DNA of 64,000 nt from the NCBI GenBank assembly GCA_002869565.1, contig PKUJ01000011.1, forward strand, positions 1-64,000. The letters are read 5' to 3'. Origin of the DNA: Arcobacter sp. (GTDB lineage Bacteria > Campylobacterota > Campylobacteria > Campylobacterales > Arcobacteraceae). The first letter of the stretch is position 1. Every line of letters begins with the position of its first letter. Of this stretch, positions 17,607-27,281 are shown one piece after another. A program made the position numbers and the translations under genes. Under the pieces are notes generated by a model that saw only the letters and a list, made by a program, of their open reading frames with translations, was not told the origin of the DNA and made no database searches.

Positions 17607-18197
17607 ATGATTAATTATTTAGAAGTAAAATTTAGTGAAGTAGAAAATAAAGAGGTTGATACTTCTAATTTTATTTCCAATGTTATAAATAATCAATCAA
17701 CATTAGGATTAAATACAAAACAAAACTTTTTTAATCATGAAAGACTTAAAAAGTTAGGTTTCCAATTTAATCCTACAACTAATGGGTATGCCCTAAAAAA
17801 AGAGTTTTCATTAGAAGAACTTGAATACTTATCAAAACAAATTGATTTACTTGAAAACCATACTTTAACTCATGGATATATAGAACTAAAAATATATCAT
17901 GAAAAGCTTTATTTTTGGGATAAGGCTTTGATTTATGAAGGTATAGATACTTTTGAATATTGTATGAAACATCATAATATATTCAATTTAAAAAACTTAA
18001 ATGTTCTGACTAAATCAGATACTATAAATGAAACTCTATTAAACTTAGTAAATTATACAAAAAGATATTCTGAACCATCATTAGAGTTCATTACACAAAA
18101 CTGTTTGTGTGATAAAAAAGAGGCTTACAAAATTTTAAAAGAGTTTGTAAAAAATGCTAATGAATATATACCTATGAATGAAGCACTAGATTTTTAA
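17607..18197 (+). CDS. Unknown protein at the end of the paa operon
   Basis: 196 aa, soluble, no signal or membrane segment, and I do not recognise a family. The middle part alternates short strands and helices (LKKLGFQFNPTTNGYALKKEFSLEELEYLSKQ). The C-terminal part has LEFITQNCLCDKKEAYKILKEFVKNANEYIP, which could be a small helix-turn-helix. It lies 6 nt after the flavodoxin-like gene, so it belongs to the same transcript. Coding use matches its neighbours. Confidence 0.7.
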   Translation: MINYLEVKFSEVENKEVDTSNFISNVINNQSTLGLNTKQNFFNHERLKKLGFQFNPTTNGYALKKEFSLEELEYLSKQIDLLENHTLTHGYIELKIYHEKLYFWDKALIYEGIDTFEYCMKHHNIFNLKNLNVLTKSDTINETLLNLVNYTKRYSEPSLEFITQNCLCDKKEAYKILKEFVKNANEYIPMNEALDF

Positions 18198-18350
18198 ACC
18201 GTTTTATTTATTAAACAAAAAAATACATTACAAGTTCATTCATCACAGATCTTCTTTTAAAACTAAAGTATTTACCTTTTTATAGTACTTTATTAAGTTT
18301 TTTTAATAGTTTTTATACAATATTTCATAATTTCACCCGAGGATTAAGAA

Positions 18351-19295
18351 TTGAATAATAGTGAATATAATGAAGTAGATGAATATCTAAAAGAGATACT
18401 AGAGGAAATATCACCAAAAGCGAAATCTTTGATTATTACATTTTTTGGAGATACTGTTTTTCCATATGGAGGAACAATATGGCTAGGTTCTTTAGTTAAA
18501 TTTATGGAAGAATTTGACATTAGTGAAAAACTAACAAGAACTTCTATCTTTAGACTTACAAAAGAAGGCTGGTTAAGTTCAAAAAAATTTGGAAGAGAGA
18601 GTTACTATTCATTAAGCGATTTGGCTATTGATAGATTTATAAAAGCCCACTATAGCGTATATGCATATGATGAACAAGATAAAGACAAAGATTGGCTAGT
18701 TCTTTTCACAAATGCTGTAAAACCTGAAAATGAATTTGAATTAAGTAAGGTTCTAAAAAAAGAAGGTTTTGCCAATCCTTCAAAACATGTACATATTCAT
18801 CCTCATTATAAAATGGAATATATGCAAGATATTTTATTAAAGAATGAACTTCAAAATGAAGTTCTTTTAGTAAAAGGTCCAATTCATATGCCTATGAATA
18901 AAGAGATGATAAAAGATATGGTTCATACTTATTGGGATTTAGACCATGTGGAAGAGAGATATCAAGATTTTATTACTAAATTTAGAAGAATATTTTCACT
19001 TAAAACCCCTATAGAACAATTTACTGATAAACAATGTTTTATATTAAGAATTATGCTTATTCACGAATATAGAAGAGCTTTATTATTCGATCCAAAACTT
19101 GGGAATGATTTAGTATCAGTTGATTGGTTAGGGAAAGCGGCTTCATCTCTTGTTGAATCAATTTATGGAAAAATTCATAATCAAGCAAATACTTATGTAC
19201 AAAGCAATCTTCTAACTGTTGGAGGTAACAATCCTAAATTAGATAAATTCTATTTTAATAGATTTGGTGGAATAGATAATTCTGCTAAAAAATAA
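18351..19295 (+). CDS. paaX: PaaX family transcriptional repressor
   Basis: 314 aa, close to E. coli PaaX (316 aa). An N-terminal winged-helix (about 15-85) contains AKSLIITFFGDTVFPYGGTIWLGSLVKFM and TRTSIFRLTKEGWLSSKKFGRESYYSLS, both hallmarks of PaaX. The central and C-terminal domains contain MLIHEYRRALLFDPKLG and DWLGKAA. PaaX represses paa genes and releases DNA on binding phenylacetyl-CoA. The start is TTG at 18351 with SD gagga at 18339-18343; no ATG fits. It follows a 153-nt gap, so it may have its own promoter. Confidence 0.9.
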   Translation: MNNSEYNEVDEYLKEILEEISPKAKSLIITFFGDTVFPYGGTIWLGSLVKFMEEFDISEKLTRTSIFRLTKEGWLSSKKFGRESYYSLSDLAIDRFIKAHYSVYAYDEQDKDKDWLVLFTNAVKPENEFELSKVLKKEGFANPSKHVHIHPHYKMEYMQDILLKNELQNEVLLVKGPIHMPMNKEMIKDMVHTYWDLDHVEERYQDFITKFRRIFSLKTPIEQFTDKQCFILRIMLIHEYRRALLFDPKLGNDLVSVDWLGKAASSLVESIYGKIHNQANTYVQSNLLTVGGNNPKLDKFYFNRFGGIDNSAKK

Positions 19296-19296
19296 A

Positions 19297-19329
19297 ACTA
19301 ATCGTAGAAAATATATTCCTACGATTAGT
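19297..19329. terminator. Strong stem-loop between convergent paaX and reductase genes
   Basis: ACTAATCGTAG (19297-19307) and CTACGATTAGT (19319-19329) form a perfect 11-bp stem with an 11-nt loop. It follows the paaX stop directly and lies about 75 nt past the reductase stop on the other strand. No clear T-run follows, so it may end transcription from both sides with help from flanking AT. Confidence 0.65.
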
Positions 19330-19405
19330 ATAGTTTGATTGAATAGTTTTTGAGAATTTTTTACTTTACTTGTTGAGCGAAATATTCTTCCATATGGATT
19401 AATTC

Positions 19406-20380
19406 TTATTTTGCCCCAAGTTTATCAACGATTTTTTTACAAGAGTTTACAAAAGATACTCCTCCAGCTATATAAACAGAATGATTAGAAAGATCTGAAA
19501 GCAATTGCGGTAAAACTTTTTCAATTCTTCCTTCTAATCCACCTTCTTTATTACTCTCTTGAGTAAGAGTAAATTTGTATTTAAAGTTTACATATTTAGA
19601 TTCTAAATATTTAAGTTTTCCAAAATCAAGTAAATCTGCTTTTGTTTTTGCGGAAAACAAAAGTGTTACCGGATTTTTATGACCTCTACTTAAGTAGGCA
19701 TTTAAAAGTGATAAAATAGGAGCTAAACCACTTCCTGATGCAAGACATAAAATAGGAGTATCAACACTAGGATCTCCTAAAAAAGTTCCATATGGTGCAT
19801 TTATTTTAATATTATCACCAATATTTACTTCTTCATGAATCCAAGGTGAAGTTTTTCCTTCTCTTTCTTTAGTAATAAGAAAAGACAATTCTCCATTAGG
19901 TTTTGGTGAATTAGCAATAGAATATGGTCTTAAAGGATGTCCTGTAGACTCATCTCCAATCATTGCATATTGACCTGGCCAGAATTTAATTCCTTGCCCA
20001 AGAGGAGATAATCTTAACTCAAGAATTTTTTCTGTTCGTTGAATTTTATCTGTAACAATATGCCAAGAATTTTCTACTGGTGGGAATAATTTGGGTTGTG
20101 CATCTTCAGTACCAAACTCTATTTCTAAAACATCAGAAGTTGGTTTAGCCATACACATAAGACCATAACCTCTATCTCTATCTTCTTGAGATAAAGCCAT
20201 GTCCATAATAAAACCTTGATCAAACTCACCACTTAAAACTTTTATTTTACATTCACCACATGCTCCAGCTCTACAATTATTTGGTAAAGCATAGCCTTGT
20301 TTTTCAAGAACAGATAAAACAGTTTCTCCTGAAGGACAATCTATTTCTTTCCCTGATGGCTGCATAATAATCTTTTTCAT
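19406..20380 (-). CDS. Oxygenase reductase: N-terminal 2Fe-2S ferredoxin, FAD and NAD domains
   Basis: 324 aa. Residues about 1-90 form a plant-type 2Fe-2S ferredoxin with Cys in NCRAGACGECKIKV and a fourth in GLMCMAKP. An FAD domain follows (about 105-200, with RPYSIANSP). The NAD domain is about 205-320 (LASGSGLAPILSLL). This order is that of MmoC, DmpP and TmoF-type reductases. PaaE has the reverse order, FAD-NAD first and ferredoxin last, so this is not a PaaE orthologue. It lies 41 nt after the di-iron gene on the same strand and probably feeds electrons from NADH to it. Confidence 0.85.
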   Translation of the reverse strand: MKKIIMQPSGKEIDCPSGETVLSVLEKQGYALPNNCRAGACGECKIKVLSGEFDQGFIMDMALSQEDRDRGYGLMCMAKPTSDVLEIEFGTEDAQPKLFPPVENSWHIVTDKIQRTEKILELRLSPLGQGIKFWPGQYAMIGDESTGHPLRPYSIANSPKPNGELSFLITKEREGKTSPWIHEEVNIGDNIKINAPYGTFLGDPSVDTPILCLASGSGLAPILSLLNAYLSRGHKNPVTLLFSAKTKADLLDFGKLKYLESKYVNFKYKFTLTQESNKEGGLEGRIEKVLPQLLSDLSNHSVYIAGGVSFVNSCKKIVDKLGAK

Positions 20381-20421
20381 ATCAAATTCCTGGTCATTTT
20401 ATTTATATTTTTTAATTTTTA

Positions 20422-21447
20422 CTAGAATACTGGGATAATATCTTCCATATCAATATCACTAATTTCTTTTCCCGTAATTCCAACTTCAGGAATTGCTGGA
20501 AAGTCTGTATCATATTTGTCTAATACACCTTTTAAATTAAGCATTGCTTTTTTCCAGTTTTCTTTTTTTGTTTCATAATCTGGAATAAAGAAACCAGCTT
20601 CTCTTGCTAATCTTTCACCTTCTCTTTGATTTTCAATAAAATCTTCTGGAATATCCCAGAATTCCATTGGTGGCTCAAATAATACTGCAGATAAGAATAA
20701 ATAACCTGCTCTAATTTGTTTAGTAATAATCTCTTTATCTTCTTGTGCTAATTTTGGATAATCTCTTTCCATTAATGTTAAAACGATAGCCATATGTCTA
20801 CCTTCATCTTTACCAATTTTAGAGAATCCTTCTTTAAATACTAACTCTTCACATCCTGCTGCCATTTGGTGAAAAATTGTTGCGGCTGCAATTTCACCCA
20901 TAAGGAATGAAGAGAATAATACTGCTAGTGAATATTTAGGTACTGCACTTTTAAATCCGTCCCAGTATCTACCTCCATTGTAATATAACCATTTAGCATT
21001 TTTTTGTAATCTTCTTCCAATATCTGTTTTTGGTTCATAAGTTATTGGATCTGGATGTTCTAACATTTTAGTAATAACTAAACCACACATTTGTTCATGA
21101 TTTTGTTCATCTCTTGTTACAGAGAAGAAACATCTTCTTACTACATCTTCTTCATGTAATTCATAAGTTTTAATAAATGCAGATGCAAATACAGGTGGTG
21201 CTGATGCATCAAATACTGAAAGAATTGTCCACCAGTATGCAATTGATTCTCTTTGTTCCCATGTATATTTTGTTACATCAAATGTATCCCATGGTAATTT
21301 TTCAGGATCCCAATATTCTCTTTGAGATGCTTCCCATACTTCTTGCAACTTTGTAGTTACATTTTCCCAACTTAATGGATAAATATTTGGTTGTGGTGTT
21401 GCTGGTGGAAATTCCATAGTTCCAGCTAATTTTTCTTTAGATGCCAT
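20422..21447 (-). CDS. Ferritin-like di-iron carboxylate protein, putative aromatic/CoA-ester oxygenase
   Basis: 341 aa, soluble and helical. Two ExxH motifs, TRDEQNHEQM (E114, H117) and GKDEGRHMA (E215, H218), each follow an acidic residue about 30 positions earlier (D80 in SVFDAS and E185 in MGEIAA). This is the ligand layout of the R2/BMM/ferritin-like di-iron fold. It is not PaaA, PaaC or BoxB by motif or length. A reductase gene follows directly. Position within the paa island and the absence of paaABCDE here suggest it oxygenates phenylacetyl-CoA or a related aromatic. Other options are a hydroxylase or desaturase that acts before the pathway, or a radical or N-oxygenase-type enzyme. 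SD aggag precedes ATG 21447. Confidence 0.75.
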   Translation of the reverse strand: MASKEKLAGTMEFPPATPQPNIYPLSWENVTTKLQEVWEASQREYWDPEKLPWDTFDVTKYTWEQRESIAYWWTILSVFDASAPPVFASAFIKTYELHEEDVVRRCFFSVTRDEQNHEQMCGLVITKMLEHPDPITYEPKTDIGRRLQKNAKWLYYNGGRYWDGFKSAVPKYSLAVLFSSFLMGEIAAATIFHQMAAGCEELVFKEGFSKIGKDEGRHMAIVLTLMERDYPKLAQEDKEIITKQIRAGYLFLSAVLFEPPMEFWDIPEDFIENQREGERLAREAGFFIPDYETKKENWKKAMLNLKGVLDKYDTDFPAIPEVGITGKEISDIDMEDIIPVF

Positions 21448-21771
21448 TCTTACTCCTTGAGTTATTTTTGTTTATAAAGAAGCGAAATATATTTATCTCT
21501 AAATATACTTCACTTTTATGAATTAATTCAAAATAATTGTATCACATAAATTTTAATTCTAACTTAATTTTACAACATATATGACATTATTGTTATAATA
21601 TTTAAATAAAGTGTAATATATTTAAGTTCGTATAAATGACGTTTATATAGGGTATAGAGTAGTATTTTTATATTTATAGTATTTTTATGATAATAAATAG
21701 ATATTTTTTAATAAAATAGTTATACATATTTTACGTATAACTATTTTTTTTGTAATATATTAATAAGTGTT
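21448..21771. promoter_or_regulatory. Intergenic region upstream of the di-iron/reductase pair
   Basis: 324 nt without an ORF that I can support. It must hold the promoter for the leftward di-iron gene. It contains a 12-bp palindrome TGAATTAATTCA at about 21519, an ATGACA site at 21581-21586, and the terminator at 21713-21747 for the crotonase/liv operon arriving from the right. I do not see the AATAGCA pair here. Confidence 0.5.
21713..21747 (-). terminator. Terminator of the livKHMGF-crotonase operon
   Basis: AAAATAGTTATAC (21713-21725) and GTATAACTATTTT (21735-21747) form a perfect 13-bp stem with a 9-nt loop. On the minus strand it ends in a U-run just past the crotonase stop at 21772. 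Confidence 0.75.
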
Positions 21772-22551
<780 letters not shown>

Positions 22552-22554
22552 CTT

Positions 22555-23280
22555 TTACATTCCTAAATATGCTTCTTTAACTCTTGGATCTTTTACTAAA
22601 TCCTTAGAGTTTCCACTTAAAACAATCTCACCATTTTCTAAAACATATGCTCTATCTGAAATAGTTAGTGCAAAATAGGAGTTTTGTTCAACCAAAAATA
22701 CAGTCATGTGAAGTTTTTTTAGTTCTTCAATGAATGCAAATATTTCTTCAACAATAACAGGAGCTAATCCCATAGAAGGTTCGTCCATCAGTAATAAATC
22801 TGGTTTAGACATTAATGCTCGCCCAATAGCTAACATCTGTTGTTGACCACCAGAAAGATTACCCGAAATCAAATCTTTCTTTTCAAACAAAATTGGAAAT
22901 TTTTCATATACAAATTCTAAATCTTTTTGTATTTCAACTTTATCATTTCTTGTATACGCACCTAACATCAGATTATCTTCCACTGTTAAAGATTTAAAAA
23001 GTTCTCTTCCTTCAGGAACTTGTGCAATTCCAAGTTTTACTCTCTTTTCAGGTTCTGTATCAGTAATATTAATATTATCTTTAAAAGTAATTTCACCTCT
23101 ATTTTGTTCTTTAAGACCAGAAATTGTTCTCATTAAAGTTGTCTTCCCTGCACCATTTGCTCCGATTAAAGCTACTATTTCTCCTCTATGTACTTCAAGA
23201 TTAATATCTTGTAGCACATGAATATTTCCATAATGACAATCTAACTTTTCAATATTTAATACTAAATCAGACTTATGCAT
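22555..23280 (-). CDS. livF: LivF-type ABC transporter ATPase
   Basis: 241 aa from ATG 23280, which has an aaggg SD seven bases upstream; an in-frame GTG at 23295 is less likely. Walker A GANGAGKTT, signature LSGGQQQMLAIGRAL, Walker B LLLMDEPS, and the short ATPase typical of the branched-chain amino acid (HAAT) family. It overlaps livG by 8 nt. Operon context points to uptake of an aromatic acid rather than an amino acid. Confidence 0.88.
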   Translation of the reverse strand: MHKSDLVLNIEKLDCHYGNIHVLQDINLEVHRGEIVALIGANGAGKTTLMRTISGLKEQNRGEITFKDNINITDTEPEKRVKLGIAQVPEGRELFKSLTVEDNLMLGAYTRNDKVEIQKDLEFVYEKFPILFEKKDLISGNLSGGQQQMLAIGRALMSKPDLLLMDEPSMGLAPVIVEEIFAFIEELKKLHMTVFLVEQNSYFALTISDRAYVLENGEIVLSGNSKDLVKDPRVKEAYLGM

Positions 23281-24043
23281 GTAATGACCCTTCACCTAAA
23301 TAAGCTTTTATAACCTCAGGATTTGATGAAATTTCAGAAGGTGTTCCTTCTGCCAATTTAACTCCAAAATTGACAACAGTAATATGATCTGAAATATTCA
23401 TAATCATTTTCATATCATGTTCTATTAATAAAACAGTTACCCCTTCAGCTGCTATTTCTTTAATTATAACTGCAATTTCTGATGTTTCTGTTCCATTTAA
23501 CCCAGCAACTGGTTCATCTAATAAAAGCAATCTTGGATTAATTGCAAGAGCTCTAACAATTTCAACTTTTTTTAATATTCCATAAGATAATTCCGAACAC
23601 AAAGTTTCTGCATGTTCTTCTAAGCCAACTCTTTTTAAATGAGAAAGAGCAATATGTCTAAATTTCTCTTCATCATCCATAATTGATTCAAATCTAAATG
23701 AACACTTTAAAAGTGATTTATTCATATTTATATTAAAGCCTAATAGAACATTTTCCATAACTGTCATATTTTTACAAATTTCTAAATTCTGAAAAGTTCT
23801 CATAATATGTTTATTTACTAATTTATAGGTAGGAACATTTGTGATTTTTTCATCAGCAAAATATATATCACCCTCATCAACAGAATATATGCCTGAAATC
23901 ATATTTACTAATGTAGTTTTACCTGCACCATTTGGTCCAATCAAGGCGTGTATTGTTCCCTCTTTAACTTCAAAAGAGATATTATCAACAGCTTTTAATC
24001 CCCCAAAACTTTTACAGATGCCATCAATTTTTAATAAACTCAT
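23273..24043 (-). CDS. livG: LivG-type ABC transporter ATPase
   Basis: 256 aa. Walker A GPNGAGKTT, signature LSYGILKKVEIVRAL (degenerate, as usual in LivG), Walker B LLLLDEPVAGLN. The long insertion between Walker A and the signature is typical of LivG. ATGA overlap with livM: start codon and livM stop share bases 24040-24043. Pairs with LivF to power import. Confidence 0.88.
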   Translation of the reverse strand: MSLLKIDGICKSFGGLKAVDNISFEVKEGTIHALIGPNGAGKTTLVNMISGIYSVDEGDIYFADEKITNVPTYKLVNKHIMRTFQNLEICKNMTVMENVLLGFNINMNKSLLKCSFRFESIMDDEEKFRHIALSHLKRVGLEEHAETLCSELSYGILKKVEIVRALAINPRLLLLDEPVAGLNGTETSEIAVIIKEIAAEGVTVLLIEHDMKMIMNISDHITVVNFGVKLAEGTPSEISSNPEVIKAYLGEGSLHA

Positions 24044-25005
24044 GTATTATCCTTTTTGATTTCACTCTTTTTTTCAACTTTTAAAACATCAAAAATAGAA
24101 ACAATACCTTTTGGCATAAAAATCATTACAAAAATAATAATTGCACCAAATACCATTTGCTCGTAATCATGTAAAAATGTCAAAAACTGAGGAAGAGCAG
24201 TGATAATTATTGCACCAAAAACTGCACCATAAATTCTACCAAGTCCTCCAAAAACAATCATTACTACAAGTTGAATACTTCTCATAAATCCAGACTCTTC
24301 AGGTGAAATAAAACCTGTATAATATGAGTAAAGACTTCCAGCAACTGTTGCAATTACTACAGAAATTACAAATACATAGGTTTTATAATATGGAACATCA
24401 GCTCCAATTGCTTTTGCGGCAGTTTCCGAATCTCTAATACATCTAAGAATTCTTCCAAATGGTGAATTTACAACATTTTGTAAAGCCCAAATTGAGAATA
24501 CTAAAAATACTGCCGATAATACATACCATTGAATATCATTTTCAAATACATATCCAAAAATATCAAAAGTGCTTACACCCATTCCATCAGGTCCACCAGT
24601 CAATTGATCTTCATTTGTTAATACAATAGAAATTATAATACCAACAGCTAGAGTTCCCATTGCAAGATAATGTCCTTCAAGTTTTAATATAGGTTTAGAT
24701 ACAAAGTAAGCAATTATTGCTAATACAACTGAAGCAATTAAAATACTTAATACAGGATCGAACTCATAAGTTGTAGATAAAATAACTGCTACATAAGCTC
24801 CAAGACCTGCAAAAGCTCCATGGCCAAGGGATATTTGACCTGTATATCCAACAAGCATATTAAGTCCAATACAAATTACAGCATTTAACATACACATAAT
24901 TGCAATTTCATAGTGAAAACTATTCTGTAATAAAAAAGGTAATAAGCATAAAACAATAATTGTTATGACAATACCTCTATCTAAAAATACACCTTTATTT
25001 CCCAT
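24040..25005 (-). CDS. livM: LivM-type ABC transporter permease
   Basis: 321 aa, about nine membrane helices. The HAAT permease signature GYTGQISLGHGAFAGLGAYV lies near residue 50, and a conserved loop RILRCIRDSETAAKAIGADV lies near residue 190. It forms the membrane channel with LivH. Start ATG at 25005, 8 nt after livH stop. Confidence 0.88.
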   Translation of the reverse strand: MGNKGVFLDRGIVITIIVLCLLPFLLQNSFHYEIAIMCMLNAVICIGLNMLVGYTGQISLGHGAFAGLGAYVAVILSTTYEFDPVLSILIASVVLAIIAYFVSKPILKLEGHYLAMGTLAVGIIISIVLTNEDQLTGGPDGMGVSTFDIFGYVFENDIQWYVLSAVFLVFSIWALQNVVNSPFGRILRCIRDSETAAKAIGADVPYYKTYVFVISVVIATVAGSLYSYYTGFISPEESGFMRSIQLVVMIVFGGLGRIYGAVFGAIIITALPQFLTFLHDYEQMVFGAIIIFVMIFMPKGIVSIFDVLKVEKKSEIKKDNT

Positions 25006-25013
25006 GACGTAAC

Positions 25014-25883
25014 CTATACTCTTGTTGATTTCTTCGCCCCAAATAAACCACCTGGGAAAAAGAATAAAATTAAAAGTAGTACAATAAATGCAACTGCATC
25101 TTTGTATTCACTACTTAAATAACCAGCAACGAAAGATTCTAAAATTCCTAGAACTACTCCTCCAAATACTGCACCAAATGGATTACCTATACCACCAATA
25201 ATAGCTGCACAAAATCCCTTAAGACCTAACATAATTCCAATTTCATAATTAGTTGATGTAATTGGAGTTAATACAATTCCTCCAATAGCTGCAATACCTG
25301 CACTAATCATAAAATTCATAATTAGCATTTTTTTAACAGAAATACCAACAAGTTTTGCGGCATCTTTATTATCTGCTGTCGCAAGCATTGCTTTTCCTAT
25401 CTTTGTTTTGTTAAATAAATAATACAATCCAAAAACAATACAAAGTGAAACAACAATTACTAAAATTGCTTGAGGTGTTATAGTTGCACCAAATATAGAA
25501 ATTGGTGTATCACTTATAAATGCTGGCAAGGTATGCATTTGTTTATCAAATCCAACTTGCGCTGCACCTCTTACAAAGATAGAATAACCTAATGTTAAAA
25601 TAATCAATGATGTAACTGATGAGTTACTAGACATTGAAACTAATTTAAAAAGCATATATCCTAACAAAGAAGATACTATTATCGCCAAAGGAAATGCTAA
25701 GACAAATGGAAATTTTGCATATGATAAAAATACTGCAGCCATTCCTCCTATCATTACAAACTCCCCTTGCGAGAAGTTTATAATTTTACTCGAGTTATAA
25801 ATAACAGTGAATCCTAAACCTACTAGTGCATAGATGAACCCAACTGTTATACCTCCAAATGAGTATTGTAATAATTCAACCAT
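25014..25883 (-). CDS. livH: LivH-type ABC transporter permease
   Basis: 289 aa, about eight membrane helices, with IINFSQGEFVMIGGM near residue 35 and the cytoplasmic coupling segment ATADNKDAAKLVGISV near 165. These are standard for the LivH permease of the HAAT family. 4 nt separate it from livK. Confidence 0.88.
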   Translation of the reverse strand: MVELLQYSFGGITVGFIYALVGLGFTVIYNSSKIINFSQGEFVMIGGMAAVFLSYAKFPFVLAFPLAIIVSSLLGYMLFKLVSMSSNSSVTSLIILTLGYSIFVRGAAQVGFDKQMHTLPAFISDTPISIFGATITPQAILVIVVSLCIVFGLYYLFNKTKIGKAMLATADNKDAAKLVGISVKKMLIMNFMISAGIAAIGGIVLTPITSTNYEIGIMLGLKGFCAAIIGGIGNPFGAVFGGVVLGILESFVAGYLSSEYKDAVAFIVLLLILFFFPGGLFGAKKSTRV

Positions 25884-25887
25884 TTTA

Positions 25888-27033
25888 TTACTTTGCTAAG
25901 GTCCAGTCACCATTTTTGATTTCAAGCATTTTTATACCAGAATCAATATCTAATCCTAAATGATCTTTTTTATTCATATTAAACATACCATTTAATCCAA
26001 CATAAGAAGTTGTACTTTCAAGAGCATCTCTAATTGCTTTGGGATCAGATGAGTTTGCTTTTTTTATTGCTTCAACAATTAAATTTAAAGCATCATATGC
26101 ATACCCACCAAATGTAGATACAGGAGCATTATATTTATCTTCATAATTTTTAATATAATCTAAGGCAATTTGTTTAATAGGATTTGAATCATCCAATAAA
26201 GAAGCAACAACAACAGGTGGTGAAGCTACTATTACTCCTTCACTAGCATTACCTGCTAACTCAATAAACTTTTTAGATGCAACACCATGTGATTGTACTA
26301 ATGTTTGAGTCATTCCTAATTGCTTAAAGTTTTTTGTAACAATTGCTGGACCTTGTCCAAAACCTGGATTTACAACAGCTTGAACATTATCTAAAGATTT
26401 TATTTTAGTTAATTGTGGTGTCATATCTGTATCTTTTGGACCATATGTTTCATCTGCAACAATATTAATTCCATAATCACCTGCAATTTCTATACACTGT
26501 CCTCTCATTGATTTACCAAAACCACCATTTCCAGAGATTAAGGCAACATTTGTTTTATTCTTAGCTTTTAAATAAGTAAATATTTTTTGACATGCCATTC
26601 TATCTGTAGCTGGCGTTTTAAATACATATTTTTTTACTGGTTCTACAATTTTGATTGATCCAGCCATAGAAACTAAAGGAATTTTAGCTTTTTTAATAAA
26701 TGGTAAAATTGCCATTGTTTCGCCAGATGCCGAACCTCCCATTATTGCAACAACTTCATCTTGATTAATAAGTCTTTTTACAAAGGTAGTTGCATTTTTA
26801 GGATTTGCACCAGTATCATAAGAAATAAGTTCTAATTTTTTACCTAATACTCCACCCTTAGCATTTATCTTTTCAACATATAATTCAAGAGTCTTTAACT
26901 CTGGATCACCCAAAAAAGAAGCTGGACCAGTCGCGGCAACTAAAGCACCAATTTTGATACTATCTTTTGCACTTGCACTTAATGTGAAACATAGAACAAA
27001 GAGTCCTAAAATTATTCTCATCATTTTTTTCAT
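25888..27033 (-). CDS. livK: LivK-type periplasmic substrate-binding protein
   Basis: 381 aa from ATG 27033, preceded by SD aaggatg. An in-frame start 60 nt further upstream would put 20 residues before the signal peptide and is rejected. Signal peptide about 1-22 (ends ASA), then a type-I periplasmic binding fold beginning IKIGALVAATGPASFLGDPELKTLE. It determines substrate specificity. Proteins of this group bind amino acids or aromatic acids such as benzoate-type compounds. Attachment to the paa island and the shared AATAGCA repeat favour an aromatic acid. First gene of the six-gene leftward operon. Confidence 0.85.
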   Translation of the reverse strand: MKKMMRIILGLFVLCFTLSASAKDSIKIGALVAATGPASFLGDPELKTLELYVEKINAKGGVLGKKLELISYDTGANPKNATTFVKRLINQDEVVAIMGGSASGETMAILPFIKKAKIPLVSMAGSIKIVEPVKKYVFKTPATDRMACQKIFTYLKAKNKTNVALISGNGGFGKSMRGQCIEIAGDYGINIVADETYGPKDTDMTPQLTKIKSLDNVQAVVNPGFGQGPAIVTKNFKQLGMTQTLVQSHGVASKKFIELAGNASEGVIVASPPVVVASLLDDSNPIKQIALDYIKNYEDKYNAPVSTFGGYAYDALNLIVEAIKKANSSDPKAIRDALESTTSYVGLNGMFNMNKKDHLGLDIDSGIKMLEIKNGDWTLAK

Positions 27034-27221
27034 ATTTACATCCTTTTTACTAAGATTCATATTCAAGACAAAGCTTAATATATCCTGATACAAGAAATTC
27101 TATTACAAGAAAACTTAAATTTTACATAAAAAAGTAGTACTTAATGTGTAAAGTTTAAAATTTATGTCATTTTTTTGTCATTATATTTTTTTTATGTAGT
27201 ATATTGTATTAAATTTAGAAA

Positions 27222-27239
27222 AATAGCATTAGAATAGCA
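27222..27239. promoter_or_regulatory. Direct repeat AATAGCA with 11-bp period upstream of livK
   Basis: AATAGCA at 27222-27228 and 27233-27239 repeats the motif and period seen in the paaN/paaF control region. A second phased pair, TGTCAT at 27165-27170 and 27176-27181, lies nearer the gene. The repeats stand about 130-205 nt before the livK start. Confidence 0.45.
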
Positions 27240-27248
27240 TCGTAAAAT

Positions 27249-27275
27249 AGGCATTTGCAAGCATTACAAATGCCT
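27249..27275 (-). terminator. Terminator of the NDH-2-like gene
   Basis: AGGCATTTG (27249-27257) and CAAATGCCT (27267-27275) form a perfect 9-bp stem with a 9-nt loop, a few bases past the stop of the leftward flavoprotein gene, followed on that strand by an AT-rich stretch. Confidence 0.7.
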
Positions 27276-27281
27276 TACATT

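Noticed and set aside
19370-19405. 10-residue minus-strand ORF (MEEYFAQQVK) after the reductase
   Set aside because: No clear SD, very short, nothing to support translation.
27034-27093. 20-residue N-terminal extension of the LivK-type protein
   Set aside because: It would bury the signal peptide; ATG 27033 has a good SD aaggatg.
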